Source of the DNA: Deltaproteobacteria bacterium UBA2957
GTDB lineage: Bacteria > Myxococcota_A > UBA796
NCBI GenBank assembly: GCA_002348535.1
Contig: DEBL01000313.1
Coordinates: 1 to 12,021 of the forward strand
Direction: 5' to 3'
DNA length: 12,021 nt
Under the pieces are notes generated by a model. The model was not told the DNA's origin. It was given only the letters and a program-made list of their open reading frames with translations, and did no database searches. Of this stretch, positions 1 to 6,560 are shown piece by piece. Each line of letters opens with the position of its first letter. Within the stretch, counting starts at the first letter, position 1. The position numbers and the translations under genes are program-made.

Positions 1-409
1 GTTGAATCTCGTACATCACGACAGACTGAGCGCCCAAGCGTTCGGGGGCTGGAATCATACCGATGAGCGGCTGGTAGGCGATGTCCAGAGTGCAGTTCAT
101 CGTTTCGTACGGGGAAACTCCGGATGTCGTGACTGTGATGCCACACCGCTCCTCCGATCCTCGGCAATCGATGCTGTACCCACCCAAGAAATCCGTCATT
201 CGTTGTTGTGCAACATCGCTGGGTGAGGGGACCTCGCCGAACGGAATCACCGCCCCGGCGCGGCATCCATCGCGGACCGCATGGATGACGGTAGAACGCA
301 CAAAAAACATCCATCCAAATTCCATAATCGCGGTGACAATTAAGACAAAGAGCGGCACGGTGAGCGCAAACTCAATGGCGTTTGATCCCGTTCTGCGTCG
401 GCGATTCAT
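1..409 (-). CDS. tadE: TadE-like minor pilin/pseudopilin, 3' end cut by window edge
   Basis: Reading the minus strand from base 409 gives 136 codons with no stop before the window ends. The N-terminus is basic (MNRRRRTG), followed by SNAIEFALTVPLFVLIV, a hydrophobic helix at about residues 11-36. Gly8 is followed by Glu at +5 (Glu13), the layout of prepilins cut by the TadV/CpaA peptidase; TadE proteins are known pseudopilins of Tad systems. The soluble part has four cysteines (49, 82, 89, 106), so disulfides are possible. The region near YQPLIGMIPAPERLG (112-126) looks like the end of a TadE domain, so only a short tail should be missing. The ATG overlaps the TGA of the upstream tadG-like gene (ATGA). 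No clear Shine-Dalgarno sequence was seen, so translation is probably coupled. It likely acts in the inner membrane/periplasm as a minor pilus component. The family call is strong; the exact role is inferred. Confidence 0.88.
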   Translation of the reverse strand, partial: MNRRRRTGSNAIEFALTVPLFVLIVTAIMEFGWMFFVRSTVIHAVRDGCRAGAVIPFGEVPSPSDVAQQRMTDFLGGYSIDCRGSEERCGITVTTSGVSPYETMNCTLDIAYQPLIGMIPAPERLGAQSVVMYEIQ

Positions 410-1575
410 TGGACAATCGAGACCGGGATGGAGTTCGCAATTTCAGCCAATATTTCGGGCAGTTCCTCGGCATTTGGGGTCTCGTAGAATTGTCCATAGC
501 CGCGCGTCAAAGACTCGAGATACCGAGACTGGGTTTCGTTGTAGGTATCGTTGAAGGATACGCTGAAGATGGAGATTCGCGCCGCGGATGCTGCATCGGC
601 TTGTTCGGTTCCGAGCGCTGCGACTTCGTCATCGCAGGCGGTCCCCTCTGGAACACATTGTGGTTTTCCGTCACTGATCAAGATGATGGTCTTGAGTGCG
701 GTTTGCTCGGTTTCCATCCCATCGGAAAGTTCTTCAATGGCTACGGCGAGGCCGGCGCCTTGATTGGTTCCGGAGTCGGTCCAACTCGCGCTGCCTTCGT
801 TGCATGAAATCATCTGTGGTGCTGAGTGAAAGTTCTCGGAGAACGCAGCGAGAGTGAAAGGGGGGTAATCGCGATTGCACCAGTCAATATCGCTCCATTG
901 CGTACGGATTGATTCGTGGTTTGGCTCCACGCGCTGCAACGCTGTAAACAGTTCTGCCGCGCCCACGAAGGTCACCATCCCGAGTTTGTCGGCTGGAAAT
1001 CCATTGCTGTTAATGGACTCGAGCAGCGTCAACGTGGCTTCGCGCGCTTGGCCGATTTCATCCCGAAAGGAGCCGGTCACATCCAAGACAATCATCATCT
1101 CACGGGTCCGTAGAGCGCCGACGCTGCTGCCATTTGACCGCACATCTGCGGCATCGGCCCCCCAAATTCTTGCCAGCATCAACGGAACGGACCCGCCGGG
1201 TGCATCGGCCTCACGCCGAACCACAACCTCCACAGCATTCACAAAGTCAGCGTCCGGGTCGAAAGAGTGGCCCTCGAAATCCCATCCCCCAAAGGTGACA
1301 TCAGCCGCGGGGTCGATGACGGCCGCATCGCCGGCGATTGCGTTCAAGTTGACAATCTGTTCGGCGCGGCTGCGGGCAGCATCTTGGTCTCGGGTCAGTC
1401 GAAGCTCCGTTAGTGCGGCGTGGGCCCCAGCATCCGCGGCATTTTGGGCTTGAAGGCGCGCGAGGCGAATGTAGGACATGTCGATCGCAAGCGCCGCGAA
1501 ACCCAACAGCACGACCAACAACAGCGCCACCAAGATGGCGTAGCTGCCGCGTCTGGAGTGTCGAGGGCCATGCAT
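406..1575 (-). CDS. tadG: TadG-like Flp pilus-assembly protein with von Willebrand A domain
   Basis: 389 residues from ATG 1575. The N-terminus (RRGSYAILVALLLVVLLGF, residues 8-26) and the following LARLQAQNAADAGAHAAL (38-55) are typical of the TadE/TadG-like N-terminal domain (Pfam Tad, PF13400): one membrane anchor, then a helical stretch. A VWA domain spans about 158-380. Its metal site (MIDAS) is visible as DVTGS (165-169), Thr270 and the Asp in LISDG (302). The usual DxSxS is DxTxS here, a conservative change. TadG proteins anchor in the inner membrane and reach into the periplasm, and VWA domains usually bind protein partners through a metal ion. The frame is open further upstream, including an ATG at 1605 that overlaps the preceding stop codon (TAATG). 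I prefer ATG 1575 because GGAG lies 5 bases before it and the protein then begins right at the anchor. The stop overlaps tadE by ATGA. Confidence 0.88.
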   Translation of the reverse strand: MHGPRHSRRGSYAILVALLLVVLLGFAALAIDMSYIRLARLQAQNAADAGAHAALTELRLTRDQDAARSRAEQIVNLNAIAGDAAVIDPAADVTFGGWDFEGHSFDPDADFVNAVEVVVRREADAPGGSVPLMLARIWGADAADVRSNGSSVGALRTREMMIVLDVTGSFRDEIGQAREATLTLLESINSNGFPADKLGMVTFVGAAELFTALQRVEPNHESIRTQWSDIDWCNRDYPPFTLAAFSENFHSAPQMISCNEGSASWTDSGTNQGAGLAVAIEELSDGMETEQTALKTIILISDGKPQCVPEGTACDDEVAALGTEQADAASAARISIFSVSFNDTYNETQSRYLESLTRGYGQFYETPNAEELPEILAEIANSIPVSIVQ

Positions 1576-1580
1576 CACGG

Positions 1581-1584
1581 CTCC
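1581..1584 (-). promoter_or_regulatory. Ribosome binding site that decides the tadG start
   Basis: GGAG on the minus strand, 5 bases before ATG 1575. The alternative ATG at 1605 has no purine-rich site upstream and would overlap the preceding stop codon. This favours 1575. Confidence 0.6.
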
Positions 1585-1604
1585 AGAATAGCAGCGTGGA
1601 GGCA

Positions 1605-2624
1605 TTATGGGGTATCCGTTCGAGCGAGCCAAGTGAGGGCGGCGGCTCCGATTGCCATGATGACGAGTTGTTGCACTCGGACCACGATGGCAATGGCGAG
1701 GGCATCGGGAAGACTGAGACCTGCAGTGGTGGTCAACAGCGCGAGAAAGATGGCATCCCATCCCACTTGAGACCCCGGCAACGCAAACATCACAATGACC
1801 GCCGCAGTTGTTGTTGCATACGTGAACAACAGGCCCGACGGAGAGGGGTCGGATCCGAGGCTAACCGCCGCCATAGCGATGCCAGCGAGGACGCAAGCGT
1901 GGGCAATCGCGGACCACGACACGCATTGGACAAGCGCCGCGGCGCCACTATGGCGAATGGCGCCAAGGGCATCGGCCGCTTCTTCAACGGTCCGATGTAC
2001 GGCGCGAAGGCGCTCGAATCGAGCCACCGTGAGATGCGAGAGTGCGGTCATCCACTCGGGCCGGATCAAAACGACCAACAAGCCAAATCCCAAAAGACCC
2101 ACCAGAACGGCAGCGATCTCGATTGGTGTCGCGTATTCGGGGGGTACGGGTGGGCGAGCCCAGATCCAGCAGGCCAGCGCCGCAAGGGCGGCCATGATCA
2201 TGCCGATTATTCGCGCGCCCATGCCCGTCGCGAGGCTCATTCCAAGCGGCACGCGGTATCGCTTGTGAGCAAACCATGCGGCGCCGAACTCTCCAACGGG
2301 ACCCGGCAGTGCGCTGTTCAGCAACAAGCCGGCACACAGGATGGCTGCGAGGCCCCGGCCAGGCGGTGCGTGAGGGGCCGGAAAGAGTACAGACCATCGC
2401 TTGCCCAAAAACAGGAATGCCGCGCTCATGATGAGCATCGAACCGAGAAGCGGTACGGGTCGCGCGCGATCAACGATGGCGCGTACCGCATCGGCATCGA
2501 TGTGGGTTCGACCAACCAATACGGTGACCACTACCACCACCACCAGCCCGATTACACCCGAAATCAACCCTGCTCTCAGCGCTGAACTGGAGTCAGGAGC
2601 ATCAAATGGCGGGTCGCTATTCAC
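1605..2624 (-). CDS. Multi-pass membrane protein of the LPG-synthase-TM / flippase-like family (PF03706-like)
   Basis: 339 residues, very hydrophobic, with about eight likely membrane segments (about 17-38, 57-73, 92-106, 130-154, 168-187, 228-256, 264-283, 306-334). Two stretches resemble the PF03706 family (lysylphosphatidylglycerol synthase membrane domain; also archaeal AglD): LLNSALPGPVGEFGAAW (101-117) with KRYRV after it, and ALPGSQVGWDAIFLALL (281-297), each with a Pro-Gly and acidic residues in a hydrophobic setting. In MprF this domain flips aminoacylated lipids. The cytoplasmic aminoacyl-transfer domain is absent, so this protein would be a transporter/flippase-like type with unknown substrate. 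The start is GTG 2624; no in-frame ATG lies nearby. GGAG is 12 bases upstream, a little far. It begins 9 bases after the stop of the exported TULIP-like gene, which implies joint expression. It is not a known Tad component. The lipid role is inferred from the family. Confidence 0.7.
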   Translation of the reverse strand: MNSDPPFDAPDSSSALRAGLISGVIGLVVVVVVTVLVGRTHIDADAVRAIVDRARPVPLLGSMLIMSAAFLFLGKRWSVLFPAPHAPPGRGLAAILCAGLLLNSALPGPVGEFGAAWFAHKRYRVPLGMSLATGMGARIIGMIMAALAALACWIWARPPVPPEYATPIEIAAVLVGLLGFGLLVVLIRPEWMTALSHLTVARFERLRAVHRTVEEAADALGAIRHSGAAALVQCVSWSAIAHACVLAGIAMAAVSLGSDPSPSGLLFTYATTTAAVIVMFALPGSQVGWDAIFLALLTTTAGLSLPDALAIAIVVRVQQLVIMAIGAAALTWLARTDTP

Positions 2625-2633
2625 CCTGAGAGT

Positions 2634-4385
2634 CTACTCCTCGCGGCGGCGAACGCCCACAAGGATAATGGTGAGCAAGAGCGGCAAGCCCGCACGGAAG
2701 GGGGCTTGTGTGGCGCACCCGCAGCGAGGCTTACCGTCGCGTTCATCGACTTTGAAGACAATCGCTTTCGGACTCGGATCGGTATTCAACCACGCGTCAC
2801 GGGACCGGATCTCTACGATGTGGGTGCCCGGTGTTGGCGTGGGAACCGTACCCCGGGCCTCCGCCGTCCAGTAAGACCATGGACCGGAATTCAACCGCCA
2901 AGAAAAAGCCAAGGGCCCGTTCCGATCGTCCGTCCCAGACCATGCGAGGTGGATGGAGGACGGGGTGGTCTTGGCGATGTAGGCATCGGTGTCGGGAGCT
3001 TCGACATCGACTTCAGGATCGGTGGAGTCGTACAGGGAGCCGTAGACCCGGACGGCCCCGTATTCTGCCGCAAGCTGGTCGATGCGAAGAAACAGCCCGG
3101 AGAGTTCGAAGAGGTTCCCATACACGGGAACATTGGCGATTCGTCGTGCGAGGGTGTCCATTGCCCACCCTTCAAGGAAGCTAATCAAGCGCGCCGTCAC
3201 GCCTGTCTGATCGGTGATCAGGGGGTCTGCTATCAACGCTTCCAGCTGCAGGTCGACATTCGAGAGATCAAAAACGAAGCTCGACAAGGCGTTGTCGACC
3301 CGGATCTCGGCCTCGAGGGCGATGGAGGCATCCAGTCCAACCAAGGCCTTGCGTGTTCCGTTAATGTCGCCGTAGATTCCCAGATGAAGGCCGTCGATCA
3401 CCATGTGCATTCCGCCGTCTCGAATGATGAAACGCGGTGCTTGATTGAACGATAGCTCCACGTCGCTGTTGGGAATCGATTCACCCAGCGTCGCTTCGAC
3501 CGCCTCAACAGCGTCGAAAAGAGGGCCAGCCTCGAAGCACAATAAGCCGTCCTCCCAGGCGCCAAAGAAGAGGGTGTTGATTTGATATTCGGTAATTGCA
3601 ATTCCGAGATCCGAGTCCCGTGCAGACTCAAAGACCACCTCGGGATTGGCACCCTCTGGCTCAGAGATGACACCGCTGATTGGGCAGCCGTCCCCCAACC
3701 ATGCCGCCTCGACGTTCATGCCGAGAAGAAGCTGGTCGTTGAGAAAAACCTCCTCAAGTTGAACATCGAGTTCGACCGTTCCCACTTGTCCGGTGTACAG
3801 CGAGTTTCCGAGTACGCTCTTGATGATTGGGGGAACCTCATCGACCATCAGTTCTTCGATGGCGTCGAGGATGGCGTCTTCGACGAATGCAAGCACGAGG
3901 TCGTCAGGTACCCAGTCGATGTCGGTGTCGAGGTCTCCGGTCAATGTTGGCGGCGCGTTGAGGACAACATCGAAGTCATCGTCGAGGGACTCGACGGTGA
4001 ACTCTGCAAGCAGGCGACCCTGCCGGAACTCAACGCTACTAATGGTCGCTTCGATGCTCGGGCAGACATCCCAGATGTCTGCGTCGACGCCGTACAAGCC
4101 CATGTTTTGACCGCTGATCGTGCCAAAATGGACATCAACCAGAATCGTGTCGTCGTTAAATTCAAGGTCTACCCGATCGAGCGGGACGATCGCATTGAGG
4201 TTGCGTATGCCGACCTCGTCGTAACAGGCAACATCGCTCCCACTGACTAAGGGCTCCTCGATGTAGAGCGTCTCGCCCGTCATCACTTCGCCGGCGAAAT
4301 CGAGTGCGCCCGGAAAGGCAGCGACTTGAACTCCCCCCGATACGGAGGCAGCAACCACCGGCATGGTCCACAGCAGAGCAATCAT
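2634..4385 (-). CDS. Exported TULIP/BPI-like protein with Ig-like domain and MYXO-CTERM-like tail
   Basis: 583 residues. A signal peptide is likely at 1-13 (MIALLWTMPVVAA). Residues ~15-450 form two similar-sized, strand-rich, acidic halves. The second half begins near ITEYQINTLFFGAWEDGLLC (264-283), which resembles the start of the C-terminal barrel of BPI/LBP-type lipid-binding proteins (TULIP fold). RDGGMHMVIDGLHLGIYGDI (322-341) also fits a barrel strand pair. Residues ~456-547 look like an Ig-like/FN3-like domain ending in NTDPSPKAIVFKVD, a pattern frequent in myxobacterial surface proteins. The C-terminus has Cys555-Gly-Cys557, a hydrophobic stretch (565-578) and RRREE, as in MYXO-CTERM sorting signals. 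Cysteines 54/108 and 234/283 could pair. ATG 4385 has AGAGG 5 bases before it. The signal peptide and tail are seen; the TULIP assignment is recognition by eye and moderate; lipid binding is inferred. It could instead be an unrelated beta-rich surface protein. Confidence 0.6.
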   Translation of the reverse strand: MIALLWTMPVVAASVSGGVQVAAFPGALDFAGEVMTGETLYIEEPLVSGSDVACYDEVGIRNLNAIVPLDRVDLEFNDDTILVDVHFGTISGQNMGLYGVDADIWDVCPSIEATISSVEFRQGRLLAEFTVESLDDDFDVVLNAPPTLTGDLDTDIDWVPDDLVLAFVEDAILDAIEELMVDEVPPIIKSVLGNSLYTGQVGTVELDVQLEEVFLNDQLLLGMNVEAAWLGDGCPISGVISEPEGANPEVVFESARDSDLGIAITEYQINTLFFGAWEDGLLCFEAGPLFDAVEAVEATLGESIPNSDVELSFNQAPRFIIRDGGMHMVIDGLHLGIYGDINGTRKALVGLDASIALEAEIRVDNALSSFVFDLSNVDLQLEALIADPLITDQTGVTARLISFLEGWAMDTLARRIANVPVYGNLFELSGLFLRIDQLAAEYGAVRVYGSLYDSTDPEVDVEAPDTDAYIAKTTPSSIHLAWSGTDDRNGPLAFSWRLNSGPWSYWTAEARGTVPTPTPGTHIVEIRSRDAWLNTDPSPKAIVFKVDERDGKPRCGCATQAPFRAGLPLLLTIILVGVRRREE

Positions 4386-4608
4386 CTTGACCTCTACCGC
4401 GTTGAGGGAGTGAGTTCCGCATCTGGCCCGAGTTGCCTCGGTGCTGCGATTGGTGTGGTGTCAGCGCGTTCCTGCCCCATCGTATTGGGTCCCCCTGTTC
4501 AATGACGGTATGGGCTCGCGTCCCTGATGAGCCCGCTCCCTACGAGGTTACCTCAGACGATCCCCCGCAGGGCGAGCGAATATTCCAACGTCACCGGACT
4601 GTTTCCCT
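4386..4608. other. Only non-coding gap in the locus
   Basis: The 223 bases separate the small lipoprotein gene from the TULIP-like gene; all other junctions in the window are under 30 bases. I found no convincing sigma-70 -35/-10 pair, no sigma-54 site and no hairpin followed by a T-run on the minus strand. AGAGG at 4391-4395 is the ribosome binding site for the TULIP-like gene. A 6-bp inverted repeat (4512-4534) and a short palindrome gaggt-t-acctc (4544-4554) are present. The gap is the best place for a promoter or weak terminator dividing the locus into two transcription units, but this is inferred from spacing alone. Confidence 0.5.
4512..4534. repeat. Inverted repeat / possible RNA hairpin
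   Basis: GGGCTC (4512-4517) pairs with GAGCCC (4529-4534) around an 11-base loop. The GC-rich 6-bp stem is not followed by a T-run on either strand, so it is not a standard intrinsic terminator. It could be a processing or attenuation hairpin between the core tad genes and the downstream group, or chance. Confidence 0.25.
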
Positions 4609-4857
4609 TTAGTCGACGTTGGTTTCTTTTACAGCCTCAGGCTTTGCGGAGTTCGCATCAGTACTGGCTTCGTGCATTGCATGGCGGATGAGCACCGCCT
4701 CAGGACCTTGCAGTGGAATGGCCGAGTCGATCGCCTCGGGTCGGGTCAGATTCCCCTGCGCTGCAAAGGCTTGACTAGACGCGCGGCCATGGTCGTACTG
4801 GAGGTGCGTGGGGGAGCCACAGCCGGCGAGCAAAATGATTGGGGTGAAACGAATCAT
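4609..4857 (-). CDS. Small tad-linked outer-membrane lipoprotein
   Basis: 82 residues. The N-terminus MIRFTPIILLAGC holds a perfect lipobox (LAGC, Cys13), so it should be processed by signal peptidase II and carry lipid. No acidic residue follows the Cys at +2 (it is Gly), consistent with outer-membrane sorting. The mature part (YDHGRASSQAFAAQGNLTRP, then a Gly-Pro-Glu-Ala stretch) recalls small lipoproteins found next to tadD in many proteobacterial tad loci, which share a D-x-G-x-S...Q...P pattern. This is from memory and the match is loose. Its ATG overlaps the TGA of tadD (ATGA), so the two are co-translated. It is the last gene before the 223-bp gap. Its function is not known to me; a helper role with TadD or the CpaC secretin at the outer membrane is inferred from position and lipidation. 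Confidence 0.75.
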   Translation of the reverse strand: MIRFTPIILLAGCGSPTHLQYDHGRASSQAFAAQGNLTRPEAIDSAIPLQGPEAVLIRHAMHEASTDANSAKPEAVKETNVD

Positions 4858-5627
4858 GGAGTGTTCTCCTCTGAAGAATTGGGCACTGACGCAGACAAAC
4901 GCTGCACTGCGGCGCGGGCATCAATGTGGTTGGGGTCCAGTTTGAGAGTTTGGCGGTACGACTGCAGGGCCGCCTGTGTGTCGCCACGCGCTTCCTGCGC
5001 GAGGGCGAGGTTGGATCGGGCGTCCACCTCGTCACTGCCCGCCTTCAAGACGCGCCATGCAGAATCATCGTCGCCGGTTGCGGCCAAGGCGAAGCCGAGA
5101 TTGTTTCGGGTCCGCTCTTGGGAGCCGTCGAGCATCAGGGCCGTGCGCAGTACATCTACGGCTTCTTCATGGCGTCCAGCTGCCATCAGAGCGAAGCCAA
5201 GGTTGTTGTGAACTGTTGCATCATTGGGGGCTGCGCGGACGGCCGACTTGAAGCGCTTGATGGCCTCGTCTGTGCGCGCCTGGTCGAAGTAAAGGATGCC
5301 AAGACGATTGTGCGCTTCAGAATTTGCAGGCGTCCGTCGGGTGGCTCGCTGAAGGACTGATTCTGCCTCAACGGTAAGGCCCATATCGGTGAGAGCGCGG
5401 CCCTGAAGAATCAAGAGATTGGGATGCCGAACGCCTTGCTCGACCATCTGCGAGATCATCTGGAGCGCCGCCTCAGGCGTTCCGTTCATGACAAGTGCTT
5501 CGGCCAACTCGATCTTGGCCTGGACGCGTCCTCCGTCGGTGGCCCAGCTGGGCGCCTGCTCCACGCCGGAGTTGGGACCGCGCTGCGCACATGCGAGGCC
5601 AGCCAGCAACAAGACGATCGCTTTCAT
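4854..5627 (-). CDS. tadD: TadD-like TPR protein, probably a lipoprotein
   Basis: 257 residues. The N-terminus MKAIVLLLAGLAC ends in a Cys at 13. The -3 position is Gly instead of Leu, so the lipobox is imperfect, but TadD proteins are typically lipoproteins. Most of the rest is tetratricopeptide repeats, clear at about 105-136 (SEAHNRLGILYFDQARTDEA), 137-170 (VHNNLGFALMAAGRHEEAVD), 173-198 and 203-236 (ARSNLALAQEARGDTQAAL), with less regular ones before. TadD is needed for pilus assembly and may act like PilF/PilW-type pilotins for the secretin. The start at ATG 5627 is set by GGGAGG 6 bases upstream and overlaps the tadC stop (TGATG). An in-frame start further upstream, near 5654, would bury the signal peptide and is rejected. 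The stop overlaps the small lipoprotein gene by ATGA. Confidence 0.88.
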   Translation of the reverse strand: MKAIVLLLAGLACAQRGPNSGVEQAPSWATDGGRVQAKIELAEALVMNGTPEAALQMISQMVEQGVRHPNLLILQGRALTDMGLTVEAESVLQRATRRTPANSEAHNRLGILYFDQARTDEAIKRFKSAVRAAPNDATVHNNLGFALMAAGRHEEAVDVLRTALMLDGSQERTRNNLGFALAATGDDDSAWRVLKAGSDEVDARSNLALAQEARGDTQAALQSYRQTLKLDPNHIDARAAVQRLSASVPNSSEENTP

Positions 5628-6559
5628 CAGCCACCTCCCGAAAGAGTGGGCCAAAGGTTTTTACCGATGTTGATGATCGCCGGTCCGATGAGGACCGCCA
5701 TCAATGTTGGCAAAATAAACAGAATCATGACCACGGTAAGCTTGGGCGAGATCTGCGCGGCATTTTCTTCGGCGACCAACATCCGCTTTTTGCGGACGAG
5801 TTCGGCATGAATGCGAAGCGCTTTTGCGATGGAGGTGCCAAAGCGGTCTGCTTGGACCAGCACGCTAACGAGCGAAGCCATCTCGTTGATGCCTGTCCGC
5901 GCATCGAGGCGCTTGAGCGACTCCGCTCGTGGCATCCCTGCCGACACCTCATAGTTCACCATTTGCAGTTCTTGGCTTAGCTCCGGTGCCGCCGGTTCAA
6001 TTTCCTCCGCGACGCGACGAAAAGCGGCATCCAGACCGAGGCCAGCTTCAACACAGCAGACGAGGAGGTCGAGTGCATCGGGAAAGGGTCGAAGCAGTGC
6101 AGATTGTCGTTTTCGAACCCGCCAATCGAGCATAAGTGCTGGCAGGTAATAGCCGAGAGCAGCGGCACCGAGCAGGATTACGAGCATCGTTGGAAGCGGC
6201 AGAGATCCGACGAGGAATACCGCCACCAAAGGGGGGGTCAATGCTGCTGCAGCTCGGATTGTGAGGTACTGCTCAAGATTGGTTGGCGAACGGAAGCCAC
6301 CTTGGATCAACTTGTCGCGAAGTAGATTGCGTTCCTCGCCAGAGGACGGGGCGGCAATCTGAGAGAGTTGAAACCGTGTCTCATGGGTGGTCTCTGGTGT
6401 GAATATGTTGGTCGTCGAACCCCCTTCATTGCGCTGTGTGACTCGGGCCACTCGCTGGCGTGCAGTGGGCCCGACCGTCAACAGGGAACGAACCCCGAAC
6501 GCTGCGCTGCACACGAATGCGAACGCCGCGACTCCAGCCAACCAGACGTATCCTTCCAC
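5627..6559 (-). CDS. tadC: TadC inner-membrane platform protein
   Basis: 310 residues starting at GTG 6559. There is an N-terminal membrane segment (about 4-22), a pair at about 101-142, the type II secretion F domain (T2SSF, about 150-275) with LLRPFPDALDLLVCCVEAGL (155-174), and a C-terminal membrane segment (about 274-297). The PDALDLL...EAGLGLDAA...R pattern is diagnostic of TadB/TadC. Together with TadB it forms the inner-membrane platform on which the CpaF ATPase works. The GTG lies one base after the tadB stop (TGAGGTG), with GAGG 6 bases before it. A longer reading from a TTG at 6607, inside tadB, is possible but has no support. It is followed immediately by tadD. Confidence 0.93.
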   Translation of the reverse strand: MEGYVWLAGVAAFAFVCSAAFGVRSLLTVGPTARQRVARVTQRNEGGSTTNIFTPETTHETRFQLSQIAAPSSGEERNLLRDKLIQGGFRSPTNLEQYLTIRAAAALTPPLVAVFLVGSLPLPTMLVILLGAAALGYYLPALMLDWRVRKRQSALLRPFPDALDLLVCCVEAGLGLDAAFRRVAEEIEPAAPELSQELQMVNYEVSAGMPRAESLKRLDARTGINEMASLVSVLVQADRFGTSIAKALRIHAELVRKKRMLVAEENAAQISPKLTVVMILFILPTLMAVLIGPAIINIGKNLWPTLSGGG

Positions 6560-6560
6560 C

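Noticed and set aside
1576..1761. N-terminal extension of the tadG-like gene
   Set aside because: It would overlap the upstream membrane-protein gene and gives a His/Arg-rich segment before the anchor. ATG 1575 has a good GGAG.
2517..2550. Repeat-like run accaccaccacc on the plus strand
   Set aside because: It is the reverse complement of a run of GTG/GTC valine codons in the first membrane helix of the PF03706-like protein, not a functional repeat.
1413..2585. Long plus-strand open frame (390 codons)
   Set aside because: It lies opposite the PF03706-like gene and the tadG start. Its translation is rich in Arg, His, Gln and Gly with no domain or hydrophobic pattern; it is a shadow of minus-strand codon bias.
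2706..3455. Plus-strand open frame of 249 codons
   Set aside because: It is antisense to the TULIP-like gene. The minus-strand frame is far longer, with a signal peptide, ribosome binding site and sorting tail.
4512..4534. Intrinsic terminator after the small lipoprotein gene
   Set aside because: The 6-bp stem has no T-run after it on the minus strand. It is kept only as a low-confidence inverted repeat.
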